From assembly GCF_008727795.1 (NCBI RefSeq), contig NZ_CP044222.1, forward strand, positions 1,612,001 to 1,676,000: a stretch of DNA of 64,000 nucleotides, read 5' to 3'. Made by a program: the position numbers and the translations under genes. Under the pieces are notes generated by a model, which saw only the letters and a list, made by a program, of their open reading frames with translations, searched no databases and had not been told where the DNA came from. Positions 56,822 to 64,000 of this stretch are shown piece by piece (the stretch's first letter is position 1; every line of letters starts with the position of its first letter). Origin of the DNA: Nitrincola iocasae. GTDB taxonomy: Bacteria > Pseudomonadota > Gammaproteobacteria > Pseudomonadales > Balneatricaceae.

Positions 56822-57478
56822 ATGTCTGTTGACTGGTCCATCATCCCACAGTTTTTACCGCAATTATTCAATGGCGCCAAGATGACTATCTACATCACCC
56901 TGGTGGGTTTAGTAGGTGGCATGATCATAGGTATTCTCGCTGGCTTGATGAGAGCCTATGGTAGTCGTTTAGTTAACTTTATCGCGTTGGTGTATATCGA
57001 GGTGATCCGAGGTACTCCTATCGTTGTTCAGGTCATGTTTTTGTATTTTGCACTTCCAGTGTTGGCGAGTGTGCGTATTGATCCACTGAGTGCTGCCATA
57101 ATTGCCATCATCATTAATGCTGGTGCTTATATTGCGGAAATTGTGCGTGGTTCGTTGCAATCTATAAGTCCAGGACTTCGTGAGGCTGGCTTAGCAATGG
57201 GATTGCCTCGTTGGAAAGTGCTTGCACTGATCGTTGGTCCTTTAGCATTTCGTCGAATGATTCCACCGTTGGGCAATCAGTTTATTGTGAGCCTCAAAGA
57301 TACCTCACTGTTTATCGTCATTGGTGTGGGTGAGCTAACGCGTACTGGCCAGGAGATCATGGCATCTAACTTTAGAGCAGTGGAAATATGGACGGCTGTT
57401 GCCGTGATTTATCTGATACTGACAGGTGTATTAACTCTCATGCTGCGGGTGATTGAAAAGAGGATGAGAATCCTATGA
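56822..57478 (+). CDS. glnP: Amino-acid ABC transporter permease (GlnP-like)
   Basis: A 218-aa His/Glu/Gln-type permease with five TM helices: 'LFNGAKMTIYITLVGLVGGMIIGILAGLMR', 'YIEVIRGTPIVVQVMFLYFALP' and the EAA loop 'PGLREAGLAMGLPRWKVLALIVGPLAFRRMIPPLGNQ'. A single permease gene implies a homodimer. It overlaps glnQ by 4 nt. Confidence 0.94.
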   Translation: MSVDWSIIPQFLPQLFNGAKMTIYITLVGLVGGMIIGILAGLMRAYGSRLVNFIALVYIEVIRGTPIVVQVMFLYFALPVLASVRIDPLSAAIIAIIINAGAYIAEIVRGSLQSISPGLREAGLAMGLPRWKVLALIVGPLAFRRMIPPLGNQFIVSLKDTSLFIVIGVGELTRTGQEIMASNFRAVEIWTAVAVIYLILTGVLTLMLRVIEKRMRIL

Positions 57479-58203
57479 GCATCATTGAATTCAGACAGGT
57501 GTCCAAGCATTTTGGTGACTTAAAAGTGTTGGATAAAGTTGATCTCAATATCAATCAAGGTGAAGTAGTTGTACTGATTGGTCCTTCTGGCTCTGGCAAG
57601 TCCACTTTGTTACGTTGTATCAATGGCCTTGAAATGATAACCGGTGGTGATTTGGTCGTTGATGGTATCAGTGTGTTGTCAGGCAATGTTAACTTGCGGG
57701 AAATTCGACAAGAAGCCGGTATGGTATTTCAGCAGTTTAACCTTTTCCCTCAATTGACAGCTGAAGACAATGTGGCCTTTGGGCCACGCCATGTACGTGG
57801 CTTGAGTCGTTCCGAATCACTAAAGATTTCCCATGAACTACTAGAAAAAGTCGGCTTGGCCGATAAGAAAAAACACCTGCCTGCAGAGCTCTCAGGCGGA
57901 CAGCAACAGCGAGTAGCTATTGCTCGTGCGCTGGCAATTAAACCCAAGGTGATGCTTTTTGATGAACCTACCTCAGCACTCGATCCAGAGCTTCGCCAGG
58001 AAGTGCTTAGCGTTATGCAGCGTTTAGCTGAAGAAGGTATGACGATGGTGGTGGTTACCCATGAAATGTCATTTGCGCGACAAGTCGGTTCACGTCTTAT
58101 TTTTATGGAAAACGGCAAAATAGCCGTTGATGGAAAACCGCAAGAAATGCTCATTAACCCCTCGAACCCCCGATTACAGGATTTTCTCAAACATGTTGAA
58201 TAG
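57475..58203 (+). CDS. glnQ: Amino-acid ABC transporter ATPase (GlnQ-like)
   Basis: A 242-aa ABC ATPase with Walker A 'GPSGSGKST', Q-loop 'GMVFQQFNLFPQLT', signature 'LSGGQQQRVAIARAL', Walker B 'VMLFDEPTSALDP' and H-loop 'VVVTHEM'. All catalytic residues are present. Its stop overlaps the start of the C45 hydrolase gene by 11 nt. Confidence 0.96.
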   Translation: MSIIEFRQVSKHFGDLKVLDKVDLNINQGEVVVLIGPSGSGKSTLLRCINGLEMITGGDLVVDGISVLSGNVNLREIRQEAGMVFQQFNLFPQLTAEDNVAFGPRHVRGLSRSESLKISHELLEKVGLADKKKHLPAELSGGQQQRVAIARALAIKPKVMLFDEPTSALDPELRQEVLSVMQRLAEEGMTMVVVTHEMSFARQVGSRLIFMENGKIAVDGKPQEMLINPSNPRLQDFLKHVE

Positions 58204-59257
58204 TGATTCGACTATCTCCTGGATGCACACTTCCGGCACACCTGAAGAAATTGGTTATGCCTTAGGTTGTTATGGACGTGATGCCGTTCATGGTCCTTTG
58301 CAAGATACGCAGTTATGGAAGGACATCACTGACAAGCGGCATTATGTTCGGGTCACACAACTCATGGAGGCAACACGTCAATTCTTTCCACAGCAATGGT
58401 CCGAGTTAGAAGGTTTGGCCGAAGGGCTGGACCTTCCGTTTGAGCAGGTGTTTGCATGGAATAGCCGGGGAGATCTGCTGATGGATACTGCTGATGGTTG
58501 TACATCAGTCATGCTACCTGGTCCGAACATAACTCTGGCACATAATGAAGACGGTTTGCCGTGTTTGAAAGGCTACTGTTTTGTAGCAGAGGTTCATCCA
58601 CAGGACGGTATTCCTTTTTTTGCCTTCTGCTATCCAGGCTCTATACCGGGTCATACCTTCTCGCATTTACAAGATGGACGTACGTTAACTGTCAATAATT
58701 TGAGGCTTCAGGGCCAAGGCTCAGATATTCCGCGTATGGTGCTATCTCGTTCACTGTTGAGTTGTGCGACCTTCCCCGATATGCTTGATATGCTTGAAAA
58801 GTATCCACCTTGTGGAGGATTTCATTTTAGTATTGTGGATGCAAAAACGGGTAGGTTAGTGAGTGTTGAAACTGGTGCCGGTGTAACACGTAAACGTCAA
58901 GTGTCTAGGCCTCAAGTACATGCGAATCATGCACTCTTTCATCCCAGCCTGACTGTGCAACATATTACCAACTCGTCGCATGATCGACAGTTACGAGGCC
59001 AGGCTTTATTAGCATTAGGTATAGATGACCCATTGCAGATACTTCGCGATCAGTGTCAGGATGGTCTGCCTGTCTACCGTGAAGATAAAGACGATCCTGA
59101 TAACGAAAATACCTTAGCAACCGTCGTATTCAGTTTTTCAAAACAAGCCATAACTTGGAGTATATACAGTGATCGCCAAGGTGCCCCAGCCTTCAGTTCA
59201 CAAACACAATACGACACCGCCTCAATCAATAGAGGCGTTGCGTCAACTTTCAGTTGA
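58193..59257 (+). CDS. C45-family Ntn hydrolase (acyltransferase/amidase)
   Basis: A 354-aa protein of the C45 peptidase/acyl-CoA:6-aminopenicillanate acyltransferase-like family. The nucleophile is Cys103 in 'TADGCTSVML', expected to become N-terminal after self-cleavage; 'LAHNEDG' and 'VNNLRLQGQGSDIPRMVLSRSLL' are family motifs. No signal peptide, so the substrate is cleaved in the cytoplasm. In an operon with an amino-acid importer, it probably hydrolyses an imported N-acyl or peptide-like amino acid derivative. It is coupled to glnQ and overlaps rpiR by 89 nt. Confidence 0.85.
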   Translation: MLNSDSTISWMHTSGTPEEIGYALGCYGRDAVHGPLQDTQLWKDITDKRHYVRVTQLMEATRQFFPQQWSELEGLAEGLDLPFEQVFAWNSRGDLLMDTADGCTSVMLPGPNITLAHNEDGLPCLKGYCFVAEVHPQDGIPFFAFCYPGSIPGHTFSHLQDGRTLTVNNLRLQGQGSDIPRMVLSRSLLSCATFPDMLDMLEKYPPCGGFHFSIVDAKTGRLVSVETGAGVTRKRQVSRPQVHANHALFHPSLTVQHITNSSHDRQLRGQALLALGIDDPLQILRDQCQDGLPVYREDKDDPDNENTLATVVFSFSKQAITWSIYSDRQGAPAFSSQTQYDTASINRGVASTFS

Positions 59258-60101
59258 TATTGGTAAGGGATCTTCCTCAATTCATCTTGGCCGTAAGGCA
59301 AAACAAGTTCTGGCTCGTATGTTGGAGCTGAGAGGGGATAAAGCTCTTTTGTCCATATCCAGCTTATCGCAGCGGTTAGAGGTGAATCCATCCACTGTCT
59401 CGCGTCTTGCACGGGCTTTGGGTTACCGCAGTTTTGGAGAGTTACAAAATGTGTTACTCAGTGAAAGTTTTGTGCCAGCGGGGTCTTTTTATACCCAGCA
59501 CGCTCAAGCCGCACTATCGGCTGATGTGTCTGAGTTATCACAGCAAACCACGCGTTTGTGCCGTGAGCAGCAAGCCAATATAGAACGTATGATTGAGTCA
59601 TTTGATCAACCTGTATTTGAGGCAGCTGTGTCGCGGCTGGCCACTGCTGGGCGTATTCGTGTACATGGCGCACGTCAGTTTTATGCTTTTTCTGGCTTTT
59701 TGGCCTATGGGTTAGGCATGCTACGTGCCGATGTATCGTTGTTAGAACCATCGCTGCAGGGTGTGGCAGAAGGTCTGGCATCCATGGAAAAAGACGACTT
59801 GCTGATTGTGGCGAGTTGTGAGCCTTATACCAAAAGTGTTGTTCGTGTTGCACAAGCGGCGCATGAGGCAGGGATTAACGTGCTTGCCGTGACCGACCGA
59901 CCAAGCTCTCCGTTGGTTGCCAGTTCATCTCTGGCGCTTTTTGTGCCGCATGAAACCTGTTTTATCTCTAATAGCATGGTCGGTTTTTTTAGTCTTGCTG
60001 AATGTTTAATCAATAGTTGTGCATCACAGCTAGGTGATTTAGCCCACCAGGCTTTGCAACAGCGCGATGCTTTTATTCGTGCACTAAAGATAGAGCTCTA
60101 A
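59169..60101 (+). CDS. RpiR-family transcriptional regulator
   Basis: A 310-aa regulator with an N-terminal HTH_6 domain (about residues 40-95, 'LSISSLSQRLEVNPSTVSRLARALGYRSFGEL') and a C-terminal SIS domain (about 140-275, 'GRIRVHGARQFYAFSGFLAYGL', 'LLIVASCEPYTKSVVRVAQAAHEAGINVLAVTDRPSSPLV'). RpiR proteins sense phosphosugars or related ligands. GTG at 59169 with GGAG upstream. It is the last gene of the ABC-C45 operon and likely its repressor. Confidence 0.88.
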   Translation: MIAKVPQPSVHKHNTTPPQSIEALRQLSVDIGKGSSSIHLGRKAKQVLARMLELRGDKALLSISSLSQRLEVNPSTVSRLARALGYRSFGELQNVLLSESFVPAGSFYTQHAQAALSADVSELSQQTTRLCREQQANIERMIESFDQPVFEAAVSRLATAGRIRVHGARQFYAFSGFLAYGLGMLRADVSLLEPSLQGVAEGLASMEKDDLLIVASCEPYTKSVVRVAQAAHEAGINVLAVTDRPSSPLVASSSLALFVPHETCFISNSMVGFFSLAECLINSCASQLGDLAHQALQQRDAFIRALKIEL

Positions 60102-60381
60102 TGCTAAGTGCGCTGGTTTAATATTTCTGAGGGTTGGGATCGTTGCGGTTCGTCTGAACTAATCAATGCGGAACCGGTCAATGGTAAAAGACTTTTCAGT
60201 GCGGTAGTGGTTCTATCTGCATGCGAATATCGGGGTGTTGGCTCTGAATAGGGCTCTTTCGCTGGAGTTGTTTGCCGTGTAGCATTTAAAATGCATCTGG
60301 CGAAAACGAGTACAATCTGGGTCAGCATGCCAAGACTACCAGAAGAAGTGGTACGGCAATGCTTTGAAAAGGAAGCAAGCA

Positions 60382-60993
60382 ATGAGAAAAATCGGATATA
60401 TATTGATCGGTATAGCGGTAATCACCATCGCGGCAGCTTTGCATTATGCTTTGCCGCAGGTCGATGTGGTGCGTATTGTCGGAACCGATGTAAAACGTGT
60501 AGATACCAAAGAAGCTGCAACAGTTGAAGGCTCTGATGTAGCCGTTCGTACGACTGATGTTTATTTCATCCTTACTGAAACATCGGATGGAAAGCCCCGG
60601 AACTACCGCAACGAGGATGCTTTTATTTACGGAAAATTCGACAGTTCCAATTTGCATACCCGTGCTCGATCAATTGCCCAAAATGAGGATAATCTCGTTG
60701 CTGTTCGCCATTACGGCTGGCGTTTGCCACTCTTTTCGATGTTTGCTAATGCGGTGAAAGTCTGGGAAGTCGAGCCAGGTTATCGTCACCTGCCGATCTT
60801 CAATATCCTTTTCTTGACCCTTCTGGCTGGAGGGATTGGTTATGCTGTTTGGAAGATACGCAGTTTTAGACAACAGCTTTCTGATCGTCACGACGCCCGT
60901 GAGGCTGAGCGGGCAGAAGAAAATAGAGAACAACAGCAGGATGACGAAAGACAGCGCGCGCGTGATGAATTCCTGTCTGATCGAGACAATTGA
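60382..60993 (+). CDS. DUF1523 family two-TM membrane protein
   Basis: A 203-aa protein: TM1 at residues 5-22 ('YILIGIAVITIAAALHYALP'), a periplasmic domain with the DUF1523 signature ('VVRIVGTDVKR', 'FILTETSDGKPRNYRNEDA', 'VRHYGWRLPLFSMFANAVKV'), TM2 near 138-158, and a highly charged tail rich in E, R, Q and D. ATG at 60382 follows AAGGAAG. It precedes the Ter-associated genes by 73 bp in the same direction and is probably their operon leader. DUF1523 is most familiar from alphaproteobacteria, so the locus may have been acquired. The 280 bp before it hold no gene. Confidence 0.88.
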   Translation: MRKIGYILIGIAVITIAAALHYALPQVDVVRIVGTDVKRVDTKEAATVEGSDVAVRTTDVYFILTETSDGKPRNYRNEDAFIYGKFDSSNLHTRARSIAQNEDNLVAVRHYGWRLPLFSMFANAVKVWEVEPGYRHLPIFNILFLTLLAGGIGYAVWKIRSFRQQLSDRHDAREAERAEENREQQQDDERQRARDEFLSDRDN

Positions 60994-61066
60994 GGATGGC
61001 CTTAATGGCCGTATCCTCATCGACTTTTAGCCTTCCCAAAACGGACCTTCTGAGAAGGAAGTATCT

Positions 61067-62278
61067 TTGCAAACTTCTAAATATGATCATGCATTAAGTA
61101 CCGGAATCTTAACCCTCGAAATTGAAGACGATGATTCCTTATTTCCGGATGAGCTCTTCCAGATTGCTGAGCGGGAAAATCCTAAAAGGGCTTTTCTTTT
61201 CGTCTCCACGCTGCTGGGTCGTCATATTCCGGCTTCACCATCGTTACATAGAACGGCTTTGAACGCGCTTGCCGACAGGGCGATTCCACACCTGGGGTCA
61301 GGGTCTGTTTTAGTAATGAGTTATGCTGAAACTGCAGTGGGTCTGGGTCTTGGTGTCTTTGACGCTTTGTGCCGGAATTGTCCGGAGCTGTCGATAGGGT
61401 TTCTTCCAACGACGCGCTTTTCTCCGGATGGGGTTGTCCCTTGGATAAATGCTCGCGAGGATCACTCCCATGCGGTTGAGCACATGATCCTGCCACCACG
61501 GAAAGGCGTTCTGCCGGAGACCGATGAGGCCACTCTGGTGCTTGTGGATGACGAAACCACAACAGGAAACACCTTTAAGGGCCTGGCCCAGGAGCTTTAC
61601 CTATCGGGTGTCGCTTTCAATCGGGTCGTTCTGGTGACGTTGACAGACTGGTCGGATAACCAGAGTATTGCGGCTGTCGGTGCGGCTCTTCCTAATGCCT
61701 CGGTAAGTGCCGTCTCGCTTCTTTCTGGGCGTTACACCTGGACACCTTCATCAGGCACGACACCCCATCCGCTTCCTCCTGGCTGTCCTCCTGTATGCCC
61801 TTTCTGGAGTCCCAATCTTGACGTACCTTTTGGGGTGCCAAGATCCGGTCTAAACTCCGAAGACTTTGCGCGAGACATTCAGGCATGGTCTGAATATGTC
61901 GATGTTGAAATTCTGCCTCTACTCGCGCCGGCGGCCAGAGTTTTGGTTATCGGAACCGGTGAGCATGTCTGGTATCCTTTTCTTGCCGCAGAGATTATTT
62001 CTGAACAGGGCCATGAGACTCGTTTTATTTCGACAACTCGGTCACCGGTTCTGCCTGGAACTGTGATTCAAAAGCAGATAAGTTTCCCTGACCATTACGG
62101 ACTTGGAATTACGATGTATCTCAATAATGTCGATCCGGATAGGTGGGATGAAATAATACTGTTTACAGAAACGGATCTAGGCGGTATTCCAGAGGCGTTG
62201 AGGTCTGCGTTGGGCCGATGCTGGATCGTCGACGGTTCTCTGAAAGTGACTTCCCTGAATAAGGAGACGCTTATATGA
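61067..62278 (+). CDS. Ter-associated phosphoribosyltransferase with TRSP domain
   Basis: A 403-aa two-domain protein. The N-terminal PRTase has the PRPP-binding motif 'VDDETTTGNT' at residues 160-169. The C-terminal TRSP domain carries its name motif ('TTRSP' at 323-327) after 'RVLVIGTGEHVWYPFLAAEI'. In Ter (tellurium/stress resistance) loci this protein is proposed to make a nucleoside-like metabolite together with HAD, StiP/PELOTA and ATP-grasp partners. It starts with TTG, supported by AAGGAAG six bases upstream. Its stop overlaps the HAD start as ATGA. Confidence 0.9.
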   Translation: MQTSKYDHALSTGILTLEIEDDDSLFPDELFQIAERENPKRAFLFVSTLLGRHIPASPSLHRTALNALADRAIPHLGSGSVLVMSYAETAVGLGLGVFDALCRNCPELSIGFLPTTRFSPDGVVPWINAREDHSHAVEHMILPPRKGVLPETDEATLVLVDDETTTGNTFKGLAQELYLSGVAFNRVVLVTLTDWSDNQSIAAVGAALPNASVSAVSLLSGRYTWTPSSGTTPHPLPPGCPPVCPFWSPNLDVPFGVPRSGLNSEDFARDIQAWSEYVDVEILPLLAPAARVLVIGTGEHVWYPFLAAEIISEQGHETRFISTTRSPVLPGTVIQKQISFPDHYGLGITMYLNNVDPDRWDEIILFTETDLGGIPEALRSALGRCWIVDGSLKVTSLNKETLI

Positions 62279-63045
62279 TCAATTCAGGAAGTCGCGAACT
62301 CAACTTGGGCAATGTTGAGCATCGTCCCGTTCTTTTTACAGATCTTGACGATACCTTGTTTCAGACAGCGCGCAAGATAGCAGAACCGGTGTGTGAATCG
62401 CGTCTCGCCGCTGTGGCCACTAACGGCCATCATTCCTATATGACCGAGTCACAGGCTGCGATGACGCAATGGCTTCTGGCGTCCACCCAGATGATTCCTG
62501 TCACGGCCCGTTCAACGGAAGCCCTCTCGCGATGCCGGATACCTTTCACAAGTTGGAAAGTGGCAGCCAATGGCGCCGTTATTCTTGACTCGGAGGGTCG
62601 GGTTGATTCTGACTGGTCGACGCATATCGGACAACTTTCTAACTCATTCCGTCACACGCTGGAAGCCCTTGACGCAGCAACCCTTTCACACAATGCAGAG
62701 GGTCGGTTTCGTCACTGGATTGTTCGTGAAGAAAATCGTCCAGTCTATTTTTGCGTCAAGTCGAACGGCGATGAAGCCTGGCTCGACGATCTGATTGAAC
62801 CGCTTGAATCGTTGGCGGGGAAGGACTTTCTGCACCACCGCAATGGCAACAATATGAGTTTCACGCCTCGGTGTATTTCGAAGATGGCGGCTGTTGCGTT
62901 TATTATTGAAAAAAATCCGGATATTCAGGACAGAATAGTCCTTGGAATGGGTGATAGTCTGACGGACTTAGCCTTTATGGGCTTGACTCAAATGATGATG
63001 ATTCCGCCGGGTTCGCAGATAGACACAGCCATCAGAAAGGACTGA
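62275..63045 (+). CDS. Ter-associated HAD-superfamily hydrolase
   Basis: A 256-aa HAD phosphatase of the Cof/sucrose-phosphatase-like (C2 cap) type: motif I 'LFTDLDDTLFQTAR', motif II 'IPVTARSTEAL', then 'WKVAANGAVILD', a 'SKMAAVAFIIEK' lysine and 'VLGMGDSLTDLAFMGL' as motif IV. It is expected to dephosphorylate the product of the neighbouring PRTase or a related sugar phosphate. Translationally coupled to the PRTase and 2 bp before stiP. Confidence 0.9.
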   Translation: MINSGSRELNLGNVEHRPVLFTDLDDTLFQTARKIAEPVCESRLAAVATNGHHSYMTESQAAMTQWLLASTQMIPVTARSTEALSRCRIPFTSWKVAANGAVILDSEGRVDSDWSTHIGQLSNSFRHTLEALDAATLSHNAEGRFRHWIVREENRPVYFCVKSNGDEAWLDDLIEPLESLAGKDFLHHRNGNNMSFTPRCISKMAAVAFIIEKNPDIQDRIVLGMGDSLTDLAFMGLTQMMMIPPGSQIDTAIRKD

Positions 63046-63047
63046 TC

Positions 63048-64000
63048 ATGAAGTGCGATGCACCTAAGACCATCCGTCACAGCTATGACCCCGAAGATGT
63101 CACCTTCTTGTTGACACCTGTCGAGATCACGCCTACGGATGTCAAGGAAAAAGAGTATTTGCTGCAATCTGGGCGTGTGCACTATTCAGAGATGATTTCG
63201 GAAGAGCGACGTCCCGACGCGCGCTACATGCAGATATACGAAAATTCACTGGATCGCCATCTTTCACGTATTGCCTTGGACATTGTCCGGATCGGGTTGA
63301 AAATCAAGTCAGAAATTGACCAAGGGGCTCTTGCCCCAAGGCTCTCGCTTTGCTCTTTAGTACGAGCGGGTGTACCATATGGAGTACTTTTGCGCCGCGT
63401 ATTGGTCAAGCTGAATGTCAACGTTGTACATTACGGGGTCTCAATTATTCGGGACCGCGGACTTGATCCAGTCGCGATGGATTATGTTCGGAAAGATCGG
63501 CCAGAGGCTGATATTCTTTTCGTGGATGGCTGGACAGGGAAGGGAGCAATTTCCGGCGAGTTAAAAAAAGCCTGGCGGGAAATTTCAGGTCAAGATCCTC
63601 GTCTTGTGGTGCTGGCAGATCCCTCCGGACATGCTTGGCTGTCGGGTTCGCATGAGGACTGGTTGATACCGAGTGGCATTCTTGGGGCCAATATTTCCGG
63701 GCTAATCAGTCGCTCTATTCTGAAATCAGGTCTTTTGCAACCCGGTGAGTTTCATGGCGCAATGACGGTCGATCATTTAGCTGATATGGACCGTTCACAG
63801 GATTTTATCGATAGAGTGACAGGTATGTTTGATACAGTGCTAGAGACGGCGCTACCCGCGGAACAATCCATCGAAGGTGCCCAGCATCTACGCGAACGAG
63901 CGGCTTCATGTGTTGACATGATTGCCAATCGTTATGCGGTCGAAAATCTCAACAGAATCAAACCTGGTATTGCTGAAGCGACACGTGCGGTTCTGCGAAG
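63048..64000 (+). CDS. stiP: StiP-family protein (Ter-associated), truncated by window end
   Basis: At least 317 residues, running off the right edge. The family signature is clear: 'SYDPEDVTFLLTPVEITPTDV', 'EKEYLLQSGRVHYSEMISEE', 'LCSLVRAGVPYGVLLRRVLV', 'VHYGVSIIRDRGLDPVAMDY' and 'ILFVDGWTGKGAISGELKKAW'. These belong to the PRTase-like/cysteine protease StiP family found in Ter operons. The label 'cysteine protease' is annotation inherited; a phosphoribosyltransferase-related role in nucleoside synthesis fits the context better. More operon genes (ATP-grasp, aldolase-like, TerD) should follow to the right. Confidence 0.9.
   Translation, partial: MKCDAPKTIRHSYDPEDVTFLLTPVEITPTDVKEKEYLLQSGRVHYSEMISEERRPDARYMQIYENSLDRHLSRIALDIVRIGLKIKSEIDQGALAPRLSLCSLVRAGVPYGVLLRRVLVKLNVNVVHYGVSIIRDRGLDPVAMDYVRKDRPEADILFVDGWTGKGAISGELKKAWREISGQDPRLVVLADPSGHAWLSGSHEDWLIPSGILGANISGLISRSILKSGLLQPGEFHGAMTVDHLADMDRSQDFIDRVTGMFDTVLETALPAEQSIEGAQHLRERAASCVDMIANRYAVENLNRIKPGIAEATRAVLR

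Noticed and set aside
60104..60382. Minus-strand 92-codon frame before the DUF1523 gene
   Set aside because: No ribosome-binding site, no recognisable domain, and it would cover the promoter of the Ter-associated operon.

Overview
The window is chromosomal DNA of a gammaproteobacterium. The mix of TRAP transport, KtrAB, SelO, a SLAC1-type channel and a REP-like element suggests a marine Oceanospirillales-type organism; that placement is inference from gene content, not a measured match. There are two halves: a P2/phiCTX-like prophage (1 to about 26.96 kb, left end outside the window) and ordinary chromosome (27 to 64 kb).

Prophage. From left to right: the start of a Zn-ribbon/Toprim primase, an Ogr-type late activator and a CII-type protein (all minus, ATGA-coupled); a ribbon-helix-helix protein; two palindromic operators; and a divergent XRE repressor. 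The repressor is followed by a tightly packed accessory cassette of three genes (secreted protein, WYL-like/BRCT fusion, very AT-rich two-TM protein). Then come the P2-order structural genes on the minus strand: D (broken), U, T, E/E' with a -1 frameshift site, FII, FI, an accessory membrane protein at the P2 fun(Z) position, tail fibre genes, I, J, W, V, a com-dam DNA modification pair, S, R, Rz1/Rz, endolysin, two holin candidates, X, L, M, N, O. P and Q run divergently on the plus strand. Past Q are a terminator, a 78-aa ORF, a cos-like 19-mer, an array of about eleven 9-bp iterons around an AT-rich core (candidate replication origin), a terminator and the 3' end of tRNA-Val(GAC), the probable integration site.

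Chromosome. ybaK, yaiI and panE are followed by a DUF1989 protein, a chemoreceptor and a diguanylate cyclase. A TRAP transporter (dctPQM) sits with an EamA exporter. A PQQ-type sugar dehydrogenase precedes tRNA-Pro(CGG). A KdpD-like kinase lacking the cytoplasmic KdpD sensor, with a KdpE-like regulator, converges on ktrAB. A second EamA gene is separated from an aldo/keto reductase by an inverted pair of REP-like repeats. DUF533 and SLAC1 genes follow. Between SLAC1 and gltX, on the minus strand, there is a complete-looking unlisted small RNA: two spaced NtrC-like sites, a -24/-12 sigma-54 promoter, a 5' hairpin, a U-rich linker, a second hairpin and an intrinsic terminator.

After gltX and tRNA-Ala(GGC) come an unknown gene overlapping a serine hydrolase, DUF2189, HAD, selO, a parvulin and an RsuA-type pseudouridine synthase. 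A glnHPQ-type amino-acid ABC transporter is joined in one operon to a C45-family Ntn hydrolase and an RpiR regulator, with a candidate operator at the promoter. The right edge is the beginning of a tellurium-resistance-associated (Ter) biosynthetic operon: DUF1523 protein, PRTase-TRSP protein, HAD phosphatase and a StiP-family protein that runs off the window.
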